Positions 50,434 to 59,476 of a DNA stretch of 64,000 bases are shown here, in pieces (position 1 is the first letter of the stretch; each line of letters opens with the position of its first letter). The notes beneath the pieces were generated by a model. The model did no database searches. It was given only the letters and a program-made list of their open reading frames with translations, and was not told the origin of the DNA. The stretch comes from Rhodospirillales bacterium. Lineage in GTDB: Bacteria; Pseudomonadota; Alphaproteobacteria; Micavibrionales; Micavibrionaceae. A program made the position numbers and the translations under genes. The stretch covers positions 1,054,001 through 1,118,000 of the forward strand of contig CP060239.1 of the NCBI GenBank assembly GCA_023898785.1, in the 5' to 3' direction.

Positions 50434-51091
50434 TCCACCCCGCACCGGCAATACTCTGCAATAACAATCGCGGCCCCATATCTTCAGCGCTTTTTGGTCT
50501 GCGGTGAATAAACGGGTTTGAATCTGCCGCCGTATTTTTAACTGCGTGACGAGTCATGTCGCCTGTGTTTATTTTAAATATTCGCGCCTCACCTTTTCTT
50601 TTGTAGAATTCATCTTTTTGATGTTCTGCATCACTGTTTTGAATTCCTTCTGTGGCTATTGTGTTATAAGCACACAAAATACGTCCCTGCTTCCACCCAT
50701 CATCATGATGCCAATTTTTCGTTACCGGGTCGTAGCGTTCACCTTCAATATTAAGAACTGTTTCGAAATGTCTGGTGGAGGCCATATCACACAATATTTG
50801 TTCCATTGCCAAAATTTGGTCATCTGTGAGTTTAGGGTGGATTTGATCGAAAACATCGCAAACATTGTTATTTAGCGCTTGATGAGAAAGCATAAGCTGG
50901 ATACGTTCTTCGGCTCTAATATCCAGCCACCCCGCAAACTTTTGAGCCAAGCCGTTAAAATCTCCACATAACTTTCTGTGCAAAACAGCGATAGGCGTTT
51001 TTTTCCACGCTTCATACTCCGTCAGTTCTTTGAAAGAACTAACAATCTGGATCCCCGAAAATTCATAAATATCAGCGCATTGCTCTTGCAT
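50420..51091 (-). CDS. Hypothetical protein, possibly DUF1826-like
   Basis: 223 residues, soluble. The N-terminal part is helical (FKELTEYEAWKKTPIAVLHR). A His-Asp rich stretch WHHDDGWKQGRILCAYNTIA (~128-147), a GDMTRHAVKN turn and IHRRPKSAEDMGPRLLLQSIAGAG near the end resemble the metal-binding layout of DUF1826 proteins, related to cupin/2OG-oxygenase folds. That similarity is by eye and weak. It converges on fliP with a 14-bp overlap and is the only non-flagellar-looking gene in this block. Function unknown. Confidence 0.5.
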   Translation of the reverse strand: MQEQCADIYEFSGIQIVSSFKELTEYEAWKKTPIAVLHRKLCGDFNGLAQKFAGWLDIRAEERIQLMLSHQALNNNVCDVFDQIHPKLTDDQILAMEQILCDMASTRHFETVLNIEGERYDPVTKNWHHDDGWKQGRILCAYNTIATEGIQNSDAEHQKDEFYKRKGEARIFKINTGDMTRHAVKNTAADSNPFIHRRPKSAEDMGPRLLLQSIAGAGWITLE

Positions 51092-51144
51092 TTCGCACCC
51101 TCAAATAAAAAAGCGAAAATACACAAGCTCTTCGATTATGTCAA

Positions 51145-54144
51145 TTAATTACTGGGCGGGCGCGCGTTTTTGTAGGTGTTGAGGAATTCTTCGAAGAGAT
51201 TCACTTCGGAAACCACAGAGAGCAGGGTTTCGCGGTCGGCCAGAGCGCCGGACTGACGTGGGCGGGTGATGACCTCAAACACCTTGGCTTTTTCCGTTTG
51301 TGCCATCAGGTCGGAATATTTCTCGCGCATATTGGCCAGCGCTATGCGATCACCGGCCAGATTGAGAGAGACGGCGCGCTGCAAGAGGAGCGCGGTGTTT
51401 TCATCGTCCAGGGGGCGGGTCAGGGAAATATTCTGGTCAACTATCACATCATCCAGCGCTTCGGCGGCATCATCCCAATAGCCAGCGGTCCAGGCGATGT
51501 CGGCGCGCAGGCGGTTCATATCGGGTGTGCGTTCAAGGTCACCCAGCAGAGCAAGCGCCTGATCGGGACGGCCTTTGCGCGACAATGCGCGGGCGCGGAG
51601 TAAGGAAATATCGTGGTAGCGGCGGGGCGTTCGCATTTCTTCGGGAAGTTCTTCGAGCTTGGCGGCGGCGATATTTAAAGCCGCGAGCGCCTTATCCGGC
51701 ATATTATCGAGCAGGCGAATGGCGGCCAAACGCACACCAATGCGGTAGATGTCGGCGCCTTGCAAGCGGTGATCGAGTTGATATTGGAGCAGATCTCCGG
51801 CGCGGGTCAGAAGATCGGCGGAAGCGAGGTGTTCGGCCAGACGCTCTATAATCTGGTTGCCGCGTTCATCCAGAGGAACCAATTCCTTAAACTCATCATA
51901 GAGCGCGATTGAATCCATTGGGGAGACCTTGTCGAGATCGTCGCCCATGAACAGGTCAGAAAACATATCAGCCATTTCTGCGGCGACGCGCTGGCCGAGC
52001 GGCGTACCAACATCATAGCTGACGGCATCGCGCATAATTTTTAGCCCTTTAAGATATTGGCCATCTTCGAAATAGGTGCGTCCAAGCCAGTAATTAATCT
52101 GCACCTCCAGCTGATCGCCGCGCCAGGCATAGCGGAGTCGTTCGAGATTATCGATCGCTTCCTTGGTTGTAATTTCTCCTTCATTGACCTTCAGGCGGGT
52201 TAATGCCAGCCCTGCTTTGGCGCGGTAAAGATCATCAGCGCCGGTGGCTAGGGGCTCCCAAAGTTTTTTGGTTTTCTCAATATCGTGATGCTGACGCGCG
52301 GCTTCGCCTTGAAGATATGCCAGGGCGGCAGCCTGCGGGGGCATCATTGATTTTTTATTGTTATCGATCATGTGCAACAGTTCTTGAGCGCGTGGAAGAT
52401 CTCCTGCACGCAGAGCGATCTCGGCAAGTTGCGGCACCAATCTGTTTTGCAACAAAACCGGATAATCATAAAGCGCCCCAACATTTTGCGGAAAGATATC
52501 AGCGGCCTGTTGCCAATCTCCGACATCAGCAAAAACATAAGCACGCCAGTATTGAATTTCTTCGAAAGGCTTGAGAGCCTCGATTGATAAATGCGCATAG
52601 GCAGCTTCATTATGGCTGCTGAGCGCACTCGCTGCGCCTAGCAGCGCTTTATATTGCGGACTTTCGGACAGGCCGGGGCGTTCGAGCAGTGCAAAGTCCA
52701 ATACGCCGAGTGCTTCGGCACTCATCGCGTTAGACAGATACATTTTTGCCAATGTTAAAAGGTTTTCGCCGCGCGCGTTTTCAGGCTGGTCATTCAGCCC
52801 TCCTAAAATTATGCGTTTGTTTTCCAGCATTGAGTTCACGCCACCAAGTTGCCAGGCTTTGAAGTCAAATACGCGCATATCGGTTTGCGTATTTTTATCG
52901 TCTGGGCGTTTTATTTTGCGGCTTGTCATTGATGCCAATAACGAGTCTTCGACCATGGTTACCCCTTCGGGGCGAGAAATCTCAACGCCGCCGCGAACAA
53001 TTTGCAACTCCAAATCTTCGACCTTTGGCATAATGGCCAGGCCAAAGAGGGCGTGGAGCACGTCGAAATCTACAAACTCGCGCACCGGGCCTGTATATTG
53101 TTCAGCATCATCAACGGTGACGACTTTAATAGCGCGGCCAGTCAGAGGGTCTTCGAGTTCAAGAACAGCGCGCGCACCCTTAAGCGGCCAAAGCAATTTG
53201 CCACTGCGCGCTTCGTCGCGCTTTACATCGACGCGAATGGGGCTGGTTATTTCTTCAGTTGGGAGATCAGGGCTAATTTTGATGCGCCAGAGAATGCCGC
53301 CTCCCTCGCCGCTCATTTTGTGCGTTTTAGGCGCGGGCATTACAAAAGCTTTGCCGTTTTCAATTTCTATTTCTTCTATGTTAGAAAACTGGTCGACATG
53401 GGGACCACTGAGTTGAGGTTTCATCAAGAGGTTGCTTTTGTCCCCTATGAGCCAGAGTTTTCCTTCGCGTTCAAAAGCCGCCATGCCAAAATTTTGCGTG
53501 GAAGACACGGTGATTAAGGTTGGCTGTTCGCGCATCTTGAGCTTGCGCGTTGTTTTCTGTTCTTCTCCTCCTTCCTGAGTGCGCTCCTGGTCTTGAGCAT
53601 CTGTGGCAGCGTGAAGTTGCTGCTGATCCGGCGCTTTATACTTTTCCTTGCCATGATTTTCTTCAACAGGTTCTGTATGCGCCGTTTTATGTTCGGTTTT
53701 CTTTTCTGTGGCAGGGTGTTTTTCGGCAATTTTGGGCGCGGGTTTTTCTGCAGGCGGTGCGCCGGGCGGGTTGTAAATATCAATCACCACTTTGTTGCCG
53801 GCGCGCAGATCGCGAATGCGGCTATCAGCGGAAATTGAAAGCGCTACTTTTAATGGATCAGACGAAATAATATCAACAGATTCTATATTGGCCACCGGGT
53901 TGGCCTTTGCAAAGGATATATCAAGCGCAGCCCCACGGCCAAAGCTTATAAGCAGGCGATCGTTTTGCGCGCGATCGATGCTGTATTCAACGTGAGAATC
54001 CCAGTCAAAAACCAGGCGTGAATATTGCGCATGCGTTCCGGTGCGCGCGCGGACATCTTCGGCGCGGGCATCAAATGCCACCAGCATCAGCAGCGCCAGC
54101 GCAAAAACAAAGATAGAGCGTTGAATTTTTTGCGGCTTTCTCAT
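51145..54144 (-). CDS. Large periplasmic TPR protein with AMIN-like N-terminus
   Basis: About 999 residues. A signal peptide (IFVFALALLMLVAFDARAED) is followed by an AMIN-like beta domain (~25-125: HAQYSRLVFDWDSHVEYSID...KVVIDIYNP), a Lys/Glu/His-rich linker (~130-215), a second beta domain, and a long array of tetratricopeptide-like helices (~430-980). The start at 54144 gives the signal peptide; the frame is open to 54180. A protein of this type is often found next to motB in alphaproteobacterial flagellar clusters. It is the last gene of the long leftward unit. Motor or cell-wall association is inferred from place and domains. Confidence 0.8.
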   Translation of the reverse strand: MRKPQKIQRSIFVFALALLMLVAFDARAEDVRARTGTHAQYSRLVFDWDSHVEYSIDRAQNDRLLISFGRGAALDISFAKANPVANIESVDIISSDPLKVALSISADSRIRDLRAGNKVVIDIYNPPGAPPAEKPAPKIAEKHPATEKKTEHKTAHTEPVEENHGKEKYKAPDQQQLHAATDAQDQERTQEGGEEQKTTRKLKMREQPTLITVSSTQNFGMAAFEREGKLWLIGDKSNLLMKPQLSGPHVDQFSNIEEIEIENGKAFVMPAPKTHKMSGEGGGILWRIKISPDLPTEEITSPIRVDVKRDEARSGKLLWPLKGARAVLELEDPLTGRAIKVVTVDDAEQYTGPVREFVDFDVLHALFGLAIMPKVEDLELQIVRGGVEISRPEGVTMVEDSLLASMTSRKIKRPDDKNTQTDMRVFDFKAWQLGGVNSMLENKRIILGGLNDQPENARGENLLTLAKMYLSNAMSAEALGVLDFALLERPGLSESPQYKALLGAASALSSHNEAAYAHLSIEALKPFEEIQYWRAYVFADVGDWQQAADIFPQNVGALYDYPVLLQNRLVPQLAEIALRAGDLPRAQELLHMIDNNKKSMMPPQAAALAYLQGEAARQHHDIEKTKKLWEPLATGADDLYRAKAGLALTRLKVNEGEITTKEAIDNLERLRYAWRGDQLEVQINYWLGRTYFEDGQYLKGLKIMRDAVSYDVGTPLGQRVAAEMADMFSDLFMGDDLDKVSPMDSIALYDEFKELVPLDERGNQIIERLAEHLASADLLTRAGDLLQYQLDHRLQGADIYRIGVRLAAIRLLDNMPDKALAALNIAAAKLEELPEEMRTPRRYHDISLLRARALSRKGRPDQALALLGDLERTPDMNRLRADIAWTAGYWDDAAEALDDVIVDQNISLTRPLDDENTALLLQRAVSLNLAGDRIALANMREKYSDLMAQTEKAKVFEVITRPRQSGALADRETLLSVVSEVNLFEEFLNTYKNARPPSN

Positions 54145-54204
54145 CGTTTTGAGCGTGTCATATATTGGTTCAAAGAACAAGGATACGCAGCGTAAAGAGG
54201 TATT

Positions 54205-55014
54205 TTAAGGGGGCAAATCCAGCGGCATGAATTGCCGCATATTACCGTCATCTTCCATGATGATTATATCGACGCGCCTGGCTAGCGACAGGCGCTGCTC
54301 CTCACTCATTTCTTCAGGCAAGCTATCATAACGGGCACTGGACAAGCCGCGCACGGTTAAAGGACGCTGATAACCAGCATTTTCAAGCACCGTTGCCACG
54401 CTGCCGGCGCGCGCTAACGACAACTCCCAATTTGATGCAAACGGGCCGCTGGTGTTTTGAATCGGGCGCGGGTCAGTGTGTCCAATAATTTCGATGCGAT
54501 TTTTGATACGTGACATGGTGTTGCCAAGTGAGAATAATACCTGTTTTCCTTTGGCCGAAACGCTGGCGCGTCCGCTTTCAAAAAGAAGATCTTCGGGCAC
54601 AGAGGCAATAAGATGGTCACTTTGTGGAATAAGGACGATATTTTTCAGACGCTCATCTTTCGATATAACGTTGGCCAGAACAGAGCTGAGATAGCTGAGA
54701 TCCTGAGCCTTTGAAAAATCTATTTTGTCAATACTGATGGTATCTTGCGGCCCTTTACTCTGGGCCGTGGAAAAAGTTTTGGTAAACTGGCTTTGCAGGC
54801 CGCTGGTGATATTTTCCCATTCTTCTTCTTCGGGTACGCTCATTGAATATAACAGCACGAAAAAGGTGAGCATCAGAGCCATGATATCCGTAAAGGTGAT
54901 CAGCCACAAAGCGGTGGAATCTTCTCGCCCTTCGAGGCGTTTATTATGAGCCGGGCTTAGGTAACTGCCTGCCTCAATTTCATCGTCTTCATCATTTTTT
55001 TGCTCAGGTATCAT
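54205..55014 (-). CDS. MotB-like stator/OmpA-family protein
   Basis: 269 residues. One membrane segment (~37-58: ALWLITFTDIMALMLTFFVLLYSMS) with Asp43 in the place of the MotB ion-carrying aspartate. A linker follows, then an OmpA/MotB peptidoglycan-binding domain (~140-255: DLLFESGRASVSAKGKQVLFSLGNTMSRIKNRIEIIGHTDPRP; NWELSLARAGSVATVLENAGY). It overlaps the upstream gene by 4 bp (ATGA). No motA is in the window, so its channel partner must be coded elsewhere, or this is an auxiliary stator protein. Confidence 0.85.
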   Translation of the reverse strand: MIPEQKNDEDDEIEAGSYLSPAHNKRLEGREDSTALWLITFTDIMALMLTFFVLLYSMSVPEEEEWENITSGLQSQFTKTFSTAQSKGPQDTISIDKIDFSKAQDLSYLSSVLANVISKDERLKNIVLIPQSDHLIASVPEDLLFESGRASVSAKGKQVLFSLGNTMSRIKNRIEIIGHTDPRPIQNTSGPFASNWELSLARAGSVATVLENAGYQRPLTVRGLSSARYDSLPEEMSEEQRLSLARRVDIIIMEDDGNMRQFMPLDLPP

Positions 55015-55715
55015 AGTTCCCCCTGCGCAGCGGGCCTTGTTTCAACCGGTTTTTCAGACCCTCCAAGCGGGTTAAAAGGTTGATAACGACGGAAGATTAA
55101 TTCAACGATTCCTTCTTCGCCCTGCTTTAACCCTGCGGTAACCTGATACTTTGGAAGGCCTGCTTCTTCGAGCTTCAGAGCAACCCCTGACAATGATTTA
55201 TTGAGCGCGTTGAAACGCTCAGGATTTTGCCCTATCAGTACGGGCGGAGATTGGGAAATATTGAGCAACATATCCATTTTATATGTCACTTCACGACTGG
55301 TTTCGAGCAGAGACACCAACATCGGCAGAACGTCTATATTTTCTTCAAAGTCAGGCACAGCCTTTGCGGCAGGAATGGTAAGGCTTTTCAAAATTGCTCT
55401 TTCAAATTCCTGAAATGGAACGCGAACATACATTATCGTTCCTAACCGATTTTGTTTTGTTTTTGCAGATGTAATTTGCGATTTAAATAATGATTCAATT
55501 TTGTCCAGTGTGCTTCCCTCTTGCGTTGCCATGGTTTTAACCAACGCTGGACCTGGCGGTGTGAGATCGAGAGCTTCTTTTTTTGAAAATGTCAGCGCCA
55601 GTGAATTAAGAACGGGTTGCGACTTTGTTTCTTCAAAGTTTGAAACTGCGTTTAATATAATAAAAAACGACAGCAACATTACGAACAGGGAAAGGCCAAG
55701 AAACTGGTTTGCCAT
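55011..55715 (-). CDS. MotB-like membrane protein without ion-binding Asp or OmpA domain
   Basis: 234 residues. The N-terminal membrane segment (NQFLGLSLFVMLLSFFIILNAVSNFEE) resembles a MotB segment in spacing (SFFIIL versus TFFVLL of the neighbour), but Ser stands where the ion-binding Asp would be. The periplasmic part (~30-220) has no OmpA signature; it contains helices and a C-terminal strand (GEEGIVELIFRRYQPFNPLGG). Co-translated with the MotB-like gene. Probably an accessory of the stator or of the TPR protein. No named family recognised. Confidence 0.65.
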   Translation of the reverse strand: MANQFLGLSLFVMLLSFFIILNAVSNFEETKSQPVLNSLALTFSKKEALDLTPPGPALVKTMATQEGSTLDKIESLFKSQITSAKTKQNRLGTIMYVRVPFQEFERAILKSLTIPAAKAVPDFEENIDVLPMLVSLLETSREVTYKMDMLLNISQSPPVLIGQNPERFNALNKSLSGVALKLEEAGLPKYQVTAGLKQGEEGIVELIFRRYQPFNPLGGSEKPVETRPAAQGEL

Positions 55716-55780
55716 GATTTATTATACGCCGAAACGGGCGCTAATGACAAAGCCGAATGCACCCGTGGCCCCTAGTGCCC

Positions 55781-56380
55781 TTAAAAATCTTCAAGCAGTT
55801 TATCAATGTCGTCTTGTGTGATGGCTTTGTCCGGCATTTGTGGGCCATTCAGCAGACGCTCTTCAATGGTTTTGCCTTCATCTCCATCGGTGGCTTCACC
55901 TTCTTCGATAGGAAGTCTGTGACTAAGAATCTCTATCAGCTTGCCGACTTTTTCTTCGATGGTTTTAAGCGTGGCAACCACTTTGGTAATGCGCTGGCCG
56001 GTAATGTCCTGAAACGAGCATGCCTCATAGATTTTTATAATCTCGTTATTAATGGTATCTGCGGCTTCACCACCGGTCTCCGCCGCTTTTTCCTGAATAA
56101 CATCGCAACAATCCATAATCGTGCCTGTCGCCTCGGCAGTTGATTCAACGACAGCGTCAAGTTCATCGGTTGCGATCGGGATATGTTTTTCTTTAATATC
56201 CGTAGGACGCGTCGAGCCAATATCCGCCCGTGCCTCCTCAATTACGCGCTGCAATGATTTTAATTCTTTAAAAATGCCTGTTGTCGTGGCATCGCCGCCG
56301 ACATTTTCAATTTTAGATACGACAGAATTAATAATCTGAACAACCTGTTCTCTGCCATATGATTGCTGTGCTTTTGACAT
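55781..56380 (-). CDS. cheZ: CheZ-family CheY-P phosphatase
   Basis: 199 residues, mostly a long helical hairpin. The core YEACSFQDITGQRITKVVATLKTIEEKVGKLIE contains the CheZ-type QDxTGQ active-site motif. The C-terminal tail AITQDDIDKLLEDF is acidic and amphipathic, matching the CheY-binding tail of CheZ. It dephosphorylates CheY, whose gene is 31 bp upstream. Confidence 0.88.
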   Translation of the reverse strand: MSKAQQSYGREQVVQIINSVVSKIENVGGDATTTGIFKELKSLQRVIEEARADIGSTRPTDIKEKHIPIATDELDAVVESTAEATGTIMDCCDVIQEKAAETGGEAADTINNEIIKIYEACSFQDITGQRITKVVATLKTIEEKVGKLIEILSHRLPIEEGEATDGDEGKTIEERLLNGPQMPDKAITQDDIDKLLEDF

Positions 56381-56411
56381 TGCTATACTTCCTTACTCGA
56401 TTTATGTGTAT

Positions 56412-56804
56412 TTAGTGAAACTCGCCTAAAACGGCCTGCATTTTAGTTTTGAGCGTCTCGGCATTAAACGGTTTCACGATATAGTTGTTCACGCCAGCCT
56501 GCTTGGCCATTACAACGTTCTCGGTCTTACTTTCAGCTGTAACCATAATAAAAGGTGTGTTTTTGTAATCACCATTAGATCCACGCACCGATTTGAGAAA
56601 ATCGAGTCCCGTCATCGGCTCCATATTCCAGTCTGAAATAATCAGCCCATATTTCTTTTGCTTCACCATATCAAAAGCCATAGACCCGTCGGTTGCCTCA
56701 TCGACATTATTAAACCCCAGTTGTTTGAGAAGATTTTTTATGATCCGCAACATTGTGTTGTAATCATCCACGATCAGGACATTCATATTCTTATCAACAG
56801 TCAC
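56412..56804 (-). CDS. cheY: Chemotaxis response regulator CheY
   Basis: 130 residues, a single receiver domain. MNVLIVDDYNTMLRIIKNLLKQLGF, the phospho-acceptor Asp58 (IISDWNMEPMTGLDF), the Thr switch in FIMVTAES and the Lys in NNYIVKPFNAETL are all CheY-like. Start GTG at 56804 was chosen because GGAGAG lies 5-10 bp upstream; an ATG six codons downstream (MNVLIV) is also possible. With cheZ and fliM in the same unit it is probably the motor CheY. Confidence 0.92.
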   Translation of the reverse strand: MTVDKNMNVLIVDDYNTMLRIIKNLLKQLGFNNVDEATDGSMAFDMVKQKKYGLIISDWNMEPMTGLDFLKSVRGSNGDYKNTPFIMVTAESKTENVVMAKQAGVNNYIVKPFNAETLKTKMQAVLGEFH

Positions 56805-56960
56805 TTTTCTCTCCTTATTGCTACAGGCCTTAATATTTGGCACACCGGGAAAGCAGATATTATGCCTTGAAATATTAACAGTTTGTAAGTGTAATGAAAA
56901 ACGCAGATAAATCTATGTTCAGCTTATACGAATACGGGGGAATGTGAAGGGGAAGTTGTG

Positions 56961-57689
56961 TTAATCTCCCAAGGGTAATGCCGGAAGTTGTTTTTCTTCC
57001 GCCAGCATGATGGTGATTGTGCGGGCGCGTTCGGGGTTCATGCTGGCCAATATAGGCGAGAGACGGCGCTCAGACATTCTTGACATCACCGTGACTAAAA
57101 TATCAAGATCAAGGGTATCAAATATGCGCGCGGCCTCTTTAGGCTTCATGCCTTCATATATTTTCACCAGACTTTGAACACGCTCAAGCTCTTGTTCGGA
57201 TTGTTTTTGCAGCAAGCCTTCGATTTCCTGACGCAATGTTGAAAGCTCTTGGAACTTGCGGTCTAATTCCTGCTCAGCGGCTTGTAGCAAGGCTTCGCGT
57301 GTTTGAAGTTCTCGCTCGTGCGCTTCGAGTTTTTTACGGCGCTTAACCATATCGTCAAAGACTTCGCGCGTTACAGGAGAGTATTCCAATTCATCATAGC
57401 TAGAATCACGCCATTCAGCCTCATTTGTTTCGCCTTCTTTATGCGTTGCAGCCATCTTTTTATCGGCGGCGTGTTCTTCTTCGTCACCAACATGGTCTGC
57501 AGCGATAAGCTTTTCGGAATCAGGCATATTTTCTGCAGTATCATGCACAGGCGCGGGCGCGCTTTCGGCCATGGCTGGGCTGCTCAAAGATTTTATACCG
57601 CTGGCGAACTCGACCAGGCGCACAGAAAACGCCATCATCGCGATGATGATCAATACCGGCAAAAGCCGAAATTTGGGCGCGGTTTTCAT
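56961..57689 (-). CDS. MotE-like flagellar chaperone (MgtE_N-type)
   Basis: 242 residues. A signal anchor (LLPVLIIIAMMAFSVRLVEF), a low-complexity linker, a coiled coil (~115-185: RRKKLEAHERELQTREALLQAAEQELDRKFQELSTL) and a C-terminal MgtE_N/FliG-like domain (QSLVKIYEGMKPKEAARIFDTLDLDILVTVMSRMSERRLSPILASMNPERARTITIMLAEE). This is the layout of MotE, which stabilises the periplasmic MotC in rhizobia. No motC was recognised here. It is 7 bp after the DUF6468 gene; 156 bp of untranslated sequence follow before cheY. Confidence 0.85.
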   Translation of the reverse strand: MKTAPKFRLLPVLIIIAMMAFSVRLVEFASGIKSLSSPAMAESAPAPVHDTAENMPDSEKLIAADHVGDEEEHAADKKMAATHKEGETNEAEWRDSSYDELEYSPVTREVFDDMVKRRKKLEAHERELQTREALLQAAEQELDRKFQELSTLRQEIEGLLQKQSEQELERVQSLVKIYEGMKPKEAARIFDTLDLDILVTVMSRMSERRLSPILASMNPERARTITIMLAEEKQLPALPLGD

Positions 57690-57696
57690 GGAGCTA

Positions 57697-58239
57697 TTAT
57701 CCTTTTCTTGTTCTTTTATTTTTCTGCAAGACTTGAAGTAGTTCGCGTTCAGCCTCACTTACCAAGTCTTCATCATTCTCTTCGTTAAAATCGCGATCCT
57801 GAATAAAGAAAGACGGCGGTTCGGGTGATGTATCCGCAGGCCCCTGGTCAGTATTGGCTGCTTGCGGCTCGTCAAAATATTCTTCCTCTGCACCCCGTGA
57901 AGAAAAACTACCCGCACCGGAAGCGAGCTTTTCGAGGCGGCTGGCCAAATGATCACTGGTTTCGTTAATCATTTTCAATTCTTCGGCCATGCGGCGGGAA
58001 TCGTACAGTACGTCCTCCATATTATTTGCGGCAATATTGCCGGTGGCTTTGAGCGCGTCAATCGCATCTTTGGCGTCATTGATATTGCGTGTGAGTTCTG
58101 CAATCAGATTTTTCATTTCGTCGCGATGCTTACGGAAATTATCCAGAGAACGCGAAAGACGAAAGGCAAAATAAATCGTTCCAACCAGCGCAGCCAACAC
58201 AACAAAATCCATAATCAAACTCAGTAACGCAGAACTCAT
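57697..58239 (-). CDS. DUF6468-type flagellar-cluster protein
   Basis: 180 residues. One N-terminal membrane segment (ALLSLIMDFVVLAALVGTIYFAFRLSRSL), then a long helix (LIAELTRNINDAKDAIDALKATGNIAANNMEDVLYDSRRMAEELKMIN), and an acidic disordered end. Matches the DUF6468 proteins that stand next to fliM in alphaproteobacteria; function unknown. It overlaps fliM by 4 bp. Confidence 0.75.
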   Translation of the reverse strand: MSSALLSLIMDFVVLAALVGTIYFAFRLSRSLDNFRKHRDEMKNLIAELTRNINDAKDAIDALKATGNIAANNMEDVLYDSRRMAEELKMINETSDHLASRLEKLASGAGSFSSRGAEEEYFDEPQAANTDQGPADTSPEPPSFFIQDRDFNEENDEDLVSEAERELLQVLQKNKRTRKG

Positions 58240-59369
58240 ACACCTTCATCCTCTTCGGGTTCGAGATAGTCTTCAATTCGTACAGCAATATGCTCCTGTT
58301 TTTGCCCTACCGGGCCGCGGAACATGGGGAAACTCCCGCAACGCAATTCCAGATCGTCTGCGGTACGGGTACTAAAGATAATCTGTGTCCCAACTTTCCA
58401 TTTTAGCATTTCGCCCAGCGGCATGATTTTTTCACCCAAAATTGCCTGGAGCTGGATGTCGGTTTTATAGAGTTCTTGTGTCAAGTGACTTTCCCAGATG
58501 GAGTCACGGCCGAATTTTTCGCCCATGAACATCTGCAATAGCAGTTCACGAATCGGTTCCAATGTCGCATAGGGAATGAGAATTTCGACGCGGCCACCGC
58601 GATCGCCCATATCTACACGCAGGCGCGCAAGCACACATGCGTTGTTGCTTTGCGTGATGGTGGCAAAACGCGGGTTGGTTTCCATGCGATCGAGTGAGAA
58701 GCTGACTGGCGAGAGCGGGTCGAAAGCGGAAGACAAATCGCCCAGCGTCACATGAACCATTTTTTCGACAAGTTTGGTTTCAATTGTTGTATAGGGACGC
58801 CCCTCAACGCGTATAGCAGGAGTACCTTTGCGTCCGCCGAGCAACACATCAACGATGGAGTATATAAGCGCAGAGTCGGTGACCAAAAGGCCATTATTAT
58901 CCCATTCTTCGGCCTTGAACACCGAGAGCATCGCAGGCAGTGGAATGGAGTTCATATAATCGCCAAAACGCACGGTGGATACCTGGTCAAGGCTAACCTC
59001 AACGTTATCGGTCGTGAGATTACGCAAAGACGTTGACATCAGACGCACCAGGCGGTCGAACACGATGTCGAGCATTGGAAGACGCTCGTAATTGACCATT
59101 GCGGAATTGACCAGCGCCATGACGCCAGAGGTTTCGCCAATTGCACTATCATCATCGAAGCCAAGCAAAGAGTCGATTTCATCTTGATTGAGTATCCGTG
59201 TGCCGCCACTATCGTCGTCGTCAAGACCATCGAAAGCCGGGATAGCATCGGCTTCGACCAACGCTTCGTCTGCGTCGCCGGAATCGTCATCATCATTGGC
59301 CATGGTTTCCCATTCCTTCATCATGGCCCTTTCTTCTTCGCTCATTTCCTCGAGCTCGGTGTCGCTCAT
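58236..59369 (-). CDS. fliM: Flagellar motor switch protein FliM
   Basis: 377 residues, the CheY-binding C-ring subunit. After an acidic N-terminal part (~60 residues, Asp/Glu-rich; LNQDEIDSLLGF is the CheY-binding motif), the FliM core follows: YERLPMLDIVFDRLVRLMSTSLRNLTTDNVEVSLDQVSTVRFGDYMNSIPLPAMLSVF and IYSIVDVLLGGRKG, then the C-terminal surface-presentation domain (TELQLQAILGEKIMPL-type, here KTDIQLQAILGEKIMPLGEML). The CheY motif is not at the N-terminus as in enteric FliM but about 60 residues in. Confidence 0.94.
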   Translation of the reverse strand: MSDTELEEMSEEERAMMKEWETMANDDDDSGDADEALVEADAIPAFDGLDDDDSGGTRILNQDEIDSLLGFDDDSAIGETSGVMALVNSAMVNYERLPMLDIVFDRLVRLMSTSLRNLTTDNVEVSLDQVSTVRFGDYMNSIPLPAMLSVFKAEEWDNNGLLVTDSALIYSIVDVLLGGRKGTPAIRVEGRPYTTIETKLVEKMVHVTLGDLSSAFDPLSPVSFSLDRMETNPRFATITQSNNACVLARLRVDMGDRGGRVEILIPYATLEPIRELLLQMFMGEKFGRDSIWESHLTQELYKTDIQLQAILGEKIMPLGEMLKWKVGTQIIFSTRTADDLELRCGSFPMFRGPVGQKQEHIAVRIEDYLEPEEDEGV

Positions 59370-59476
59370 GATCTTATGTTCTTATGCCTTGTTTTATCAT
59401 CATGTTTTCACTTTATCGTGCGCGTTATATTTCGTGCTTGCAAATATCATACCTGTGCTAATCATTATAGCATTAA

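Noticed and set aside
55716..55780. Possible motA C-terminal remnant between cheZ and the MotB-like pair (frame GAFGFVISARFGV)
   Set aside because: Only about 20 codons, no conserved MotA motif; more likely ordinary spacer.
56834..56853. Sigma-54-like TTGGCACACC followed by AAAGCAG
   Set aside because: The GG-to-GC spacing is two bases too long, and it points away from the cheY gene with no gene in its direction.
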